Shown one piece after another: positions 1-5,255 of a stretch of DNA of 6,056 nucleotides. The translations under genes were made by a program, and so were the position numbers. Origin of the DNA: an uncultured Oscillibacter sp. (GTDB lineage Bacteria > Bacillota_A > Clostridia > Oscillospirales > Oscillospiraceae); contig CATOKC010000169.1 of NCBI GenBank assembly GCA_951800675.1, positions 1 to 6,056 on the forward strand, read 5' to 3'. Under the pieces are notes generated by a model. It did no database searches and was not told where the DNA came from. It saw nothing but the letters and a program-made list of their open reading frames with translations. Positions within the stretch are counted from its first letter, which is position 1. Every line of letters starts with the position of its first letter.

Positions 1-757
1 AATTTCCTTTGCGGGACATAGAGCGGCGAAGCTCGTTGTGTTCAACGAGTTCAATGAATTTACAACTGGTGTAATGGCAGCCCTGATCACTGTGGATCAC
101 AGTCTCCGCGTGGAGCGAGACGCCATGCTCCCGCATCAAAATATCGACCGCGTCCAACACAAAGTCAACCTCCAGCGATGGACTGAGAGTGTAGGAAAGC
201 ACCTGCTTTGTGTAGGCATCCATGATCACACACAGATAAAGAAATGACCCGCCCCATGGGATATAGGTAATGTCTGTGAGGAGTACAAGCCGGGGGCCAT
301 AGCTCTCAAATTCACGGTCCAGAAGGTTGGGAGCATAGTTGTTCGTTTTCATCGCATTCTTCATTTTGCGGTAAGGATTTGCCCTCCGAATCGGACAATG
401 CAGTCCATATTTCTTCATCAGCCGGCGTATCTTTTTCAGATTCATAACCACCGGCGGAGTATTGTGAATCAGGCACATATAGATGCCCCGCGCCCCTTTG
501 GAATATCCCCGCCGGTTGTATGCCTCCAAAACCAGCTCAAAATCAGCGCGATCCCACGCTTCCCGTGTCTGTCTGGCCGAAGCAGCTTTTAACCACGCGT
601 AGTAGCCGGATCTGGAAACCCCGGCTGTCTGGCACATCATGGATACGGAAAGCTCATTCTTGCTGTCGGCCAATGTCTTGTGGATCAGGGAAAAGATGGT
701 GGAAGCCTTGTTCATGGCCGCGGCCCTTGCTTTCCCGTACCTCTGGCAGAGGATATT
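1..757 (-). CDS. IS3-family transposase OrfB (DDE integrase core), 3' end beyond window
   Basis: This is the catalytic half of an IS3-family transposase, which cuts and joins IS ends. I translated the minus strand from the frameshift site at 757 to the window edge and found no stop. An HTH_21-like region comes first (the part around VSRSGYYAWL, then RRLMKKYGLHCPIRR). The rve core follows with the first catalytic Asp in LTDITYIPWGG (codon 272-274) and the second in HSDQGCHYTS (codon 86-88), 62 residues apart as expected. The last visible residues, RRSMSRKGN, are the usual run-up to the catalytic Glu, which falls outside the window. An internal ATG at 713-715 could start a free OrfB, but the frame is open upstream to the A-run, so an OrfAB fusion made by -1 frameshifting is expected. 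The family call is secure; whether the 3' end is intact cannot be seen. Confidence 0.9.
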
Positions 758-1103
758 TTTTTTAGAAATTCTACCTCCTGCTCCAGATATTTCAGCCGAT
801 GCTGCATTTGACGCGGCTGGGCCTGGGTAGTCGTGTCTCCGCCTTCAGCAGCCCCCTCTCCGCGTCTGCGCCGCGGCCGCTCATGGAACCCTTTCGCTGA
901 TACCGCCCGCTTGCACACTACGTTCTGGATTCCGCGCCCAAATCGTACATGATCGTTCTGGGCGTATCCTCTTCCTGGTATCTTCGCCAAAATTCTTTCT
1001 TGAATTCATTTGTAAATGTGATCTGCGTGGTGGATACATGGAGCGTGTATGGATTTTCGGCCATAACCCGCACCCGCTCCTGAGTAAACATTTTCCGTGC
1101 CAT
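712..1103 (-). pseudogene. IS3-family OrfA (HTH, DNA-binding), frame broken near 925-940
   Basis: OrfA provides the helix-turn-helix that recognises the IS ends. The gene starts at ATG 1101-1103 behind AGGGG at 8 nt. It reads MARKMFTQERVRVMAENPYT and continues to TIMYDLG, then runs to a stop at 918-920 within about seven codons. The normal continuation is in another frame: RGIQNVVCKRAVSAKGFHE, a basic stretch, then QHRLKYLEQEVEFLKKIS ending at 712. Joining the halves needs a -1 shift, as if one base (or 3n+1 bases) were lost near 925-940. Compared with IS3 relatives the stretch after DLG is also short, so a small deletion fits better than a single-base error. No slippery heptamer lies at this junction, so programmed shifting is unlikely. 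The copy therefore probably cannot make its own full transposase unless the break is a sequencing artefact. Confidence 0.75.
757..763 (-). promoter_or_regulatory. Programmed -1 ribosomal frameshift slippery site (A-AAA-AAA)
   Basis: On the minus strand a run of eight A (756-763) contains the heptamer A_AAA_AAA set correctly in the orfA frame (CTA AAA AAA ATA). OrfB lies in the -1 frame here. Slipping back one base joins the leucine-zipper-like end of OrfA (LEQEVEFLKK) to NILCQRYGKARAAAMNK of OrfB. That is the standard IS3-family way of making the OrfAB transposase. I did not identify a stimulatory pseudoknot downstream. Confidence 0.75.
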
Positions 1104-1324
1104 GTGTGACGCCCCTTTCTATTGGCTTCATTTTATCACACAGCTCTGCCTTCAGAACATACCCTTGTCCTAAATCTTAATTTTTATCGTTTATTTCTGT
1201 CCACTTTTGCGGTACGTCCCCGTTTTTTACCTTGTCCACCAACCGGGGTCTCCATTTTTCCTACTGTCCATTATCTTGGGTACAGTTTACCGTCCCCAAG
1301 TCCTATTACCGTATCCCGCCCACA
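1104..1324. other. Intergenic junction between the IS3 element and the IS4 remnant
   Basis: This stretch holds the orfA ribosome binding site and minus-strand leader (1104-1140). AT-rich sequence follows, then a GC-richer stretch containing TGTCCAC twice (from 1199 and again near 1233) and two related blocks around GGTACGTCCCC and TTTACCGTCCCC. I recognise no gene. The plus-strand frame of the IS4 remnant is open back to 1232, but those 31 upstream codons do not look like an IS4 transposase, so the loss of its N-terminal half happened near 1320. Confidence 0.4.
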
Positions 1325-1837
1325 ATGACGTTTGACTTTTTAGAGTCGAACAGCCCGGATTTCTACGAAATATCCTTTCGCGTTGTTCGTTTGCAGACCG
1401 ACAGCGGCAATACGGAAACCCTTATCACCAATCTCGACCCGGACCGGTTCCCCCTCGCCGTTCTCAAGGTCCTCTACACCAGGCGCTGGGGCATTGAGAC
1501 CTCCTTCCGCAGCCTGAAATACGCCGTGGGCCTCATCCATCTTCACGCAAAGAAGCCGGACCTTGTCCTCCAGGAGGTTTTTGCCAGTTTCCTCATCTTT
1601 AATTTCTCACAGGCCGCTGCCTGGGTTGTGGACGCGCCTCAAGGCACTGCCAAATACAAGCGTCATGTCAATTTCTCCGACGCTGTCTTTGCCTGCTGTG
1701 CTTTCCTGCGCCGCTCCGCCGCTGATCCGCTCCCGCTCCTCCGGCGAAGACTGCTCCCGCTTCGCCCTGGGCGCACCGCCCCAAGGCCAAAAATCACGGG
1801 TAACCGCTTTTCCGCCTGCTATGCCTCCGCTCGCTGA
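1325..1837 (+). pseudogene. IS4-family transposase, C-terminal fragment
   Basis: This is the last ~170 residues of a DDE transposase of the IS4 family (DDE_Tnp_1 fold). The diagnostic Y-x2-R-x3-E-x6-K signature is perfect: counting from ATG 1325, Y51, R54, E58 and K65 lie in YTRRWGIETSFRSLK, and this E is the catalytic glutamate. Before it, SFRVVRLQTDSG and LITNLD are typical of the strands just ahead of this motif. After it, the LHAKKPDLVLQEVFASF region is also family-like. Full-length relatives have roughly 400 residues or more, so the N-terminal part with both catalytic Asp residues is missing and the fragment cannot be active. The tail (LLPLRPGRTAPRP..., stop at 1835-1837) looks complete. 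Upstream codons 1232-1324 in the same frame are probably foreign. Confidence 0.85.
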
Positions 1838-1977
1838 CCTTTGCTATATCCTTTTTATGACGGATCTGCCTCCGTCTGCTTTTGCTGCCTCTTTTTTCTG
1901 ATAAGTTCCTTTTGGATTTCCTTCGGAATCCTGTGACCTTCTGCCGCTTCTTCCTTCGCGGCCAACTTAATGACATT
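1838..1977 (+). mobile_element. Right end of the IS4-family element, outer repeat AACTTAATGACATT
   Basis: The ~140 bases after the transposase stop hold no supportable gene. They end in AACTTAATGACATT (1964-1977), which resembles the terminal repeat I associate with Clostridial IS4-family elements (complement AATGTCATTAAGTT). Transposase homology of a different family begins immediately afterwards, which sets the boundary within a few bases. The matching left repeat is not present upstream, consistent with the missing 5' half. Confidence 0.55.
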
Positions 1978-2179
1978 ACGCCCTTACACTCCCAGACATA
2001 ATGGCAAGGTGGAACGTAGACACCGGGAAGATCAGAAACGCTTTTATTCTATCCACTCTTTCTTCTCTCTGGCTGACTTTCACAAACAGCTCGCTGTTCA
2101 TAATCGCCGCTCCAACAACTTACCGATGCGGCCGCTCCAATGGTTTTCTCCTCTTGAATTCCTTGTCCAATTTGTTTGA
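1976..2179 (+). pseudogene. Integrase-core (rve) transposase, C-terminal fragment, IS481-like or IS3-like
   Basis: About 67 residues of the end of an rve-fold transposase are visible: LRPYTPRHNGKVERRHRED, then QKRFYSIHSFFSLADFH, and a tail with HNRRSNNLPMRPLQWFSPLEF. The phrase HNGKVERRHRED carries the third catalytic residue of the DDE triad, Glu (in KVER). Everything upstream, including both Asp residues, is absent because the IS4 right end abuts at about 1977. The ATG at 1970 lies in the IS4 terminal sequence and is not a native start. The stop is TGA 2177-2179. The family is most like IS481/integrase-core elements of gut Clostridia; IS3 OrfB is the alternative. It is a dead remnant. Confidence 0.8.
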
Positions 2180-2189
2180 CAAACTTACA
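2175..2189 (+). repeat. Probable outer end of the rve-type IS (TTTGACAAACTTACA)
   Basis: The TGA stop of the rve transposase fragment lies within TTTGACAAACTTACA. Many IS elements end only a few bases after the transposase stop, and TGTAAGTTTGTCAAA read inward has the TG start expected of such a terminus. Its partner is lost, so this is inferred from position and resemblance only. Confidence 0.4.
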
Positions 2190-2219
2190 CTTATTAATAT
2201 TTCCATCGCAGGAAGGCCC

Positions 2220-2248
2220 TTGACAACCGCCCCTTCCCGGTGTATACT
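2220..2248 (+). promoter_or_regulatory. Sigma-A type promoter for the MATE transcript
   Basis: TTGACA (2220-2225) matches the -35 consensus exactly. TATACT (2243-2248) differs from the -10 consensus at one base. The spacer is exactly 17 nt. Transcription would start near 2255, giving a leader of about 115 nt before the MATE start codon. It lies just past the IS end, so the promoter belongs to the host gene. Confidence 0.85.
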
Positions 2249-2254
2249 CCCCAC

Positions 2255-2345
2255 AGTCATCGGAGGAGAAGCGCCCGTTGGAGGCGCGGGTCCGGATAAG
2301 ATGGCGGGCTGAGACGCCCGTTGCTTATTCGGGCTCTTTTTCTTG
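2255..2345 (+). promoter_or_regulatory. Structured leader with alternative hairpins upstream of the MATE gene; candidate riboswitch (guanidine-IV/mepA type?)
   Basis: Seen in the sequence: a first hairpin GCGCC (2271-2275) with GGCGC (2283-2287); a second, CGGGC (2305-2309) with GCCCG (2316-2320), enclosed by GGATAAG (2294-2300) pairing with CTTATTC (2324-2330); and a third, in which the same GCCCG (2316-2320) pairs instead with CGGGC (2330-2334), followed by T-rich sequence. The second and third cannot coexist, which is the logic of a transcription attenuator. The 9-mer CGCCCGTTG occurs at both 2272-2280 and 2315-2323, adding a further competing pairing. Known biology: guanidine-IV (mepA motif) riboswitches precede MATE genes in Clostridia and act on a terminator as ON switches. 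Inference: ligand binding would stabilise the 2305-2320 hairpin and let transcription proceed. I could not match a full consensus from memory, so the ligand class is uncertain. Confidence 0.6.
2316..2341 (+). terminator. Intrinsic terminator in the MATE leader (attenuator)
   Basis: GCCCG (2316-2320), a nine-base loop and CGGGC (2330-2334) form a GC-rich hairpin. GAG (2311-2313) may extend it by pairing with the following CTC. The T-rich tract TCTTTTTCTT follows directly. It lies between promoter and start codon, so it would switch off the downstream gene when formed. Confidence 0.7.
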
Positions 2346-2370
2346 CTCCAAATCTGGGAGGCCGGTTTTT

Positions 2371-3729
2371 ATGAAGCAAACTGAAAGTTTTATTGAGGGC
2401 CCCATTCTTGGCCCCCTCCTGCGCTTTACGTTCCCCATCCTGCTGGCGCTGCTGCTCCAGGCCATGTACGGTGCGGTGGACCTGATGGTGGTGGGCCGGT
2501 TCGGCCAGCCCGCCGACGTATCCGCCGTGTCCACCGGCAGCCAGGTCATGCACACGGTCACCGCTCTGATTACGGGCCTTTCCATGGGGGCCACCGTTCT
2601 CCTAGGCCAGAAGCTGGGGGAGGGAAAATCGGAGGAGGGCGGGAAGGTGCTGGGCAGCGCCATCGCCCTGTTTGCCGCCGTGGCCCTGGCGCTGACTGGG
2701 GCGATGCTGGGAGCGGCGTCCCCCATGGCCCGGCTGATGCAGGCCCCCGCCGAGGCGTTTGACCAGACGGTGGTCTATGTGCGCATCTGCTCCGGCGGGG
2801 CGGCGTTCATCGTGGCTTACAATGTTCTGGGGGCCGTGTTCCGAGGGCTGGGGGACTCCAGGACGCCGCTGCTCACCGTGACCATCGCCTGTGTGGTGAA
2901 TATCGCCGGGGACCTGCTGCTGGTGGGCCCCTGCGGACTGGGCGTGGCGGGAGCGGCCCTGGCTACCGTTCTGGCCCAAGGGATCAGCGTGGCGCTGAGC
3001 CTGATGTTGATTCGGCGTCGGGGACTGCCCTTCGCCTTCTCCCCGCAAGATATTCGTTTTGAGCCCCGGCATACCCGGCGCATCCTGCGCCTGGGCGCGC
3101 CGGTGGCCCTCCAGGACGTGCTGGTCAGTGTCTCCTTCCTGGCCATCGCCGCCATCGTCAACAGCCTGGGGGTCATCGCCTCCGCCGGCGTGGGCGTGGC
3201 GGAGAAGCTGTGCGGGTTCATCATGCTGGTGCCCTCGTCCTTCGGCCAGTCCCTGTCCGCCTTTGTGGCCCAGAACATCGGCGCGGAGAAGCGGGACCGG
3301 GCGAGGTGAGCCATGCTCTACGGCATGGGGGCCTCGCTTTGCTGCGGGGTTGTGCTGGCGTGGCTGTCCTTTTTTCACGGCGATCTGCTGGCGGGCCTGT
3401 TCGCAAGAGACGGGGAGGTCATCGGCGCGGCGGCGGACTATCTCAGGGCCTACGCCATCGACACGCTGCTGACCTCTATCCTGTTCTGCTTCATGGGCTA
3501 CTTCAACGGGAGGGGAAACACGGCCTTTCTCATGGTCCAGGGCATCGTGGGGGCCTTCCTGGTGCGCATCCCGGTCTCCCTGTTCATGAGCCGCCTGGAG
3601 CCGGTGTCCCTGTTCCGGGTGGGGCTGGCCACGCCCTGCTCCACCGCGGTGCAGATCATGCTGTTTTTAGGGTGTTACGCCGTGACCGCCGCAAGGGACC
3701 GGAGGGTGGAATCGGCGGGGTGGAAATAG
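2371..3729 (+). pseudogene. MATE-family efflux transporter (MepA/NorM/DinF type) interrupted by an in-frame TGA
   Basis: MATE proteins export cationic drugs, dyes or toxic metabolites across the inner membrane, driven by Na+ or H+. The start at 2371 is chosen because GGGAGG (2356-2361) lies 9 nt upstream. The frame gives 452 codons, the normal family length. Family features include IEGPILGPLLRFTFPILL at the first membrane helix, the AVDLMVVGRFG region, RGLGDSRTPL at the end of the first repeat, and NIGAEKRDRARxAM in the second repeat. Codon 313 (3307-3309) is TGA where relatives have a small or basic residue in the loop between predicted helices 8 and 9. The frame then continues without error from AMLYGMG to the stop at 3729. 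A C-to-T change of CGA would explain it. ATG 3313 could restart translation, but GAGGTGA lies only about 3 nt before it. Export activity is therefore probably lost; the pieces are 2371-3309 and 3313-3729. Confidence 0.85.
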
Positions 3730-3750
3730 GCGCCTGCTTTCAGTGCCCGA

Positions 3751-3909
3751 TTACATGTGCGTCATTCCAAACTGCCCGATGGTATGCTCTTCCGGCTGAT
3801 TTTCATCCGATTCCTCTTGAACTTCAGCTTCTGTCTTTGCCGATTGAACCGCCTTATCGGGGCGATGGATTTCATCTGGTTTCGCAGGATTGCCACCAGA
3901 TATGACAAG
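3751..3909 (-). pseudogene. Unrecognised gene tail: acidic C-terminus, no start
   Basis: On the minus strand a frame is open for 52 codons between TAA at 3910-3912 and TAA at 3751-3753. Its composition is protein-like: SGGNPAKPDEIHRPDKAVQ, then a Glu-rich stretch EAEVQEESDENQPEEH, then IGQFGMTHM. Acidic, low-complexity tails of this sort are common at the ends of large mobilisation, helicase or relaxase-type proteins, but I cannot name the family. No ATG/GTG with a binding site lies ahead, so if real it is the stranded 3' end of a gene whose body is gone. It ends 21 nt beyond the MATE stop and converges on it. Medium-low confidence. Confidence 0.35.
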
Positions 3910-3970
3910 TTAGATGTGTCTTTCCTTGCTTTTGTTTACCTCGCCTCTATCGCTATTTTGTTGATTTAGC

Positions 3971-4126
3971 TCAGCCTTCTCTATTTTTCAAACAAGCCCT
4001 AGGCGACGCAATTTTTGAACTGTCTAAGGGGAAAATTACTGTACTGGCGCAGTCCTTTGCCAACAAAGCCGCAACACGGGCTGGACTATCATCCTGTAAC
4101 TCTTTTCCCTTCTCTGTACTTCGTTC
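3971..4126 (-). pseudogene. Unrecognised minus-strand reading frame remnant
   Basis: A second minus-strand frame, different from that of the 3751-3909 tail, is open for 51 codons between TGA 4127-4129 and TGA 3971-3973. It contains a convincing stretch, DDSPARVAALLAKD then ASTVIFPLDSSKIASPRA, with none of the bias of random sequence. No start codon with a binding site fits this frame. AAAGGGGAGATG near 4129-4140 starts a different frame that stops after 13 codons. It could be the 3' end of an element-borne gene or a conserved transposon end that happens to be open. I do not recognise a family. Confidence 0.3.
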
Positions 4127-4179
4127 TCATCTCCCCTTTAGGGACAGGGGGCCGGGGCCTTTCCCTGGCGAATGCGTCT

Positions 4180-4230
4180 GGCGTATAGCCGGCGCAATGC
4201 TTGCCCCACCTAAGGGTGGGAAAATACGCC
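4180..4230. other. Compact potential three-way-junction structure (strand unknown)
   Basis: GGCGTAT (4180-4186) pairs perfectly with ATACGCC (4224-4230). Inside lie GCAA/TTGC (4194-4197 with 4201-4204) and, directly next to it, a perfect 6-bp hairpin CCCACC-TAAG-GGTGGG (4205-4220). The two inner stems would stack end to end. It could be a small structured RNA on either strand, a folded single-stranded transposon end, or chance. A direct repeat CTGGCG (4165-4170 and 4178-4183) lies at its edge. No promoter or U-tract was found to decide the strand. Confidence 0.35.
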
Positions 4231-4579
4231 TTCGCGTCCATCCCCTAATTTGAGAACCACGGCATCCTGCCCGCGCCGCGGGGAGAAGTCCCTTTGCATT
4301 TATCCTGCTATAATTTCGACCGGTGGGTTCATCGGACGATTATCCACCAGTTATACACCGGCTGATTTAACAGTTTTGGTATCCTCGCCGGGTACGGCGA
4401 TGATATACTTTCTCCGCAGACAGAGGTTCCCTTCTCTTATATCCGCAGTACGGCCTCCTCTTATCTTGGGTTAGGCATACCGCCATAGTAATCAAAAATC
4501 TTATGTACAAATTATTTGGAAATTCTGCACTATGATATATGATTATTGCGGTGAAACAAAGGAAATCAACGGGAAACCC
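4231..4579. other. Stretch without a recognisable gene
   Basis: No reading frame here has both a plausible start and family resemblance. The sequence becomes AT-richer towards 4490-4560. One small hairpin, TCGCCG-GGTA-CGGCGA (4385-4400), is visible, as is a palindromic CCGCGCCGCGG near 4271-4281. Possible -10-like boxes around 4533 have no acceptable -35. The region probably belongs to the same decayed element as 3751-4230. Confidence 0.4.
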
Positions 4580-4604
4580 AAAAAGAAAGAGCCCTTGCGG
4601 GCTC
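4580..4604 (-). terminator. Intrinsic terminator of the excisionase-like gene
   Basis: Read on the minus strand, GAGCCC, a GCAA (GNRA) tetraloop and GGGCTC form a perfect 6-bp hairpin (4589-4604). It is followed at once by TTTCTTTTT. It lies 43 bases after the stop codon of the minus-strand gene ending at 4647. Confidence 0.85.
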
Positions 4605-4646
4605 AATCGTTCAGAACGTAATGGATACCTTTATTTCCGATCCCAG

Positions 4647-4976
4647 CTATTCAATAAGTGAGATACTGTCGTGGGGAATCCCGTACAGGTCCCCGTGGAA
4701 CACCCAGGGCATACCCTCCTGCCGCGGCAGAATGCGGGCGAAAATATATGCGCATATGAGTGCAGCACGGCTTTGGACTGCCGCTTTGGTCTTTCGCGCT
4801 GTGTTATGATATATTAGCAGCATCATGCCGCCATCAGGATTTCCCGTCATCCCGCACTCCTGCTCCATCCGTTTTTTGAAGAGTTCCCGCGGGACAATGA
4901 CGCGCCTCCCGATTCGGAGCGAAGGTATTCGCTTTTGCTCTGCCATATGGTGCGGCGCTGCTCCGGACACAGGCAA
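4647..4976 (-). CDS. Excisionase-like helix-turn-helix protein with C-terminal extension, possibly degenerate
   Basis: The first half contains MAEQKRIPSLRIGRRVIVPRE followed by LFKKRMEQE. This is the typical second half of the excisionase/MerR-like HTH_17 fold: the wing G/K-R-I-P-S-x-R-I-G-R-R followed by V-P-R. Such proteins bind DNA to direct excision of integrated elements, or act as small regulators. The preceding helix should read like LxVSRxTxYxM; here it is LPVSGAAPHHM, in frame but with key positions replaced, so recognition may be impaired. The TTG start at 4976 is weak, and the frame is open upstream to TGA near 5053-5055 without a good ATG. After residue ~45 there is an unexplained ~65-residue extension ending HGDLYGIPHDSISLIE. 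Normal excisionases are 60-75 residues, so this is either a fusion or run-on through a lost stop. A good terminator follows, supporting real transcription. Confidence 0.55.
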   Translation of the reverse strand: MPVSGAAPHHMAEQKRIPSLRIGRRVIVPRELFKKRMEQECGMTGNPDGGMMLLIYHNTARKTKAAVQSRAALICAYIFARILPRQEGMPWVFHGDLYGIPHDSISLIE

Positions 4977-5061
4977 AATCAGGGACAGGCCGGCGGGCGC
5001 TCCAGGGTCCCGTTCTCTGTAACAGAGGTGTACACCTTTTTTCTGGGTTCCTGATCAGATT

Positions 5062-5107
5062 TTTCTCAAACAAACATCCCCGAGCACAAAACCGTGCCCG
5101 GGGATGT
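5062..5107 (-). terminator. Intrinsic terminator of the coiled-coil protein gene
   Basis: ACATCCCCG (5074-5082) pairs perfectly with CGGGGATGT (5099-5107). Inside are a one-base mismatch, a 4-bp GCAC/GTGC extension and a six-base loop. On the minus strand the stem is followed by TTGTTTGAG, giving a moderate U-tract. It lies ~145 bases after the minus-strand stop at 5252. The plus-strand side is not T-rich, so it acts for the minus strand. Confidence 0.75.
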
Positions 5108-5165
5108 CCTGTTCAACCTGGCGGCCGCACATGAACAGATGGGCTTTCACCGCTCTGGAATGACC

Positions 5166-5255
5166 CTACACACTGATACAATTACAATAGGCGGAGAACT
5201 CCCTCAGCGACAGGCCACCGTTCTTGGCGGTTTCGACGCGGAGCGCGGTGATCAG
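5166..5255 (-). pseudogene. Short reading-frame remnant after the coiled-coil gene
   Basis: Directly overlapping the stop of the upstream minus-strand gene, another frame runs for 29 codons to TAG 5166-5168. It reads LITALRVETAKNGGLSLREF, then SAYCNCISV. The composition is protein-like, but there is no ATG and no binding site. It could be a remnant of a downstream neighbour or the ancestral C-terminus of the upstream protein before a frameshift. Confidence is low. Confidence 0.25.

Larger units (their letters stand above)
1..1203 (-). mobile_element. IS3-family insertion sequence, left end proposed, right end outside window
   Basis: The element holds orfA and orfB on the minus strand and continues past position 1. 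Its upstream end should lie between 1104 and about 1210. A candidate terminus on the minus strand is TGGACAGAAATAAACG, beginning at 1203, because IS3-family ends usually begin with TG. Another possibility is TGTTCTGAAGGC nearer orfA. The partner inverted repeat is outside the window, so the true boundary and any target duplication cannot be checked here. Confidence 0.5.

Noticed and set aside
1794..1976. Lys/Arg-rich minus-strand 60-codon frame
   Set aside because: It overlaps the IS4 transposase end and terminal sequence; its composition reflects the T/C-rich plus strand and it has no binding site.
2303..2315. CTGAGA in the MATE leader, resembling part of the TPP riboswitch
   Set aside because: The other conserved TPP segments (such as GAACCTGAT-like sequence) are absent and the order of parts does not fit.
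3301..3312. GAGGTGA as a ribosome binding site making 3313-3729 an independent gene
   Set aside because: It is only about 3 nt from the ATG, and the protein is plainly the continuation of the same MATE fold in the same frame; occasional restart cannot be excluded.
3307..3328. TGA followed by a 6-bp hairpin (CCATGC-TCTACG-GCATGG), as in selenocysteine insertion
   Set aside because: MATE transporters are not selenoproteins, the position is normally Arg-like in a loop, and the loop lacks the bacterial SECIS features; a nonsense mutation is simpler.
2602..3378. 258-codon open frame on the minus strand
   Set aside because: It lies antisense to the well-supported MATE frame, is rich in H/Q/G/R as expected from GC-rich antisense, and has no family resemblance.
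3210..3905. 231-codon plus-strand open frame over the end of the MATE gene
   Set aside because: It is out of frame with conserved MATE sequence and has biased G/R/P/H composition; a GC-rich shadow.
4367..4606. 79-codon minus-strand frame
   Set aside because: It starts inside the terminator hairpin of the upstream gene, has no binding site and shows no family resemblance.
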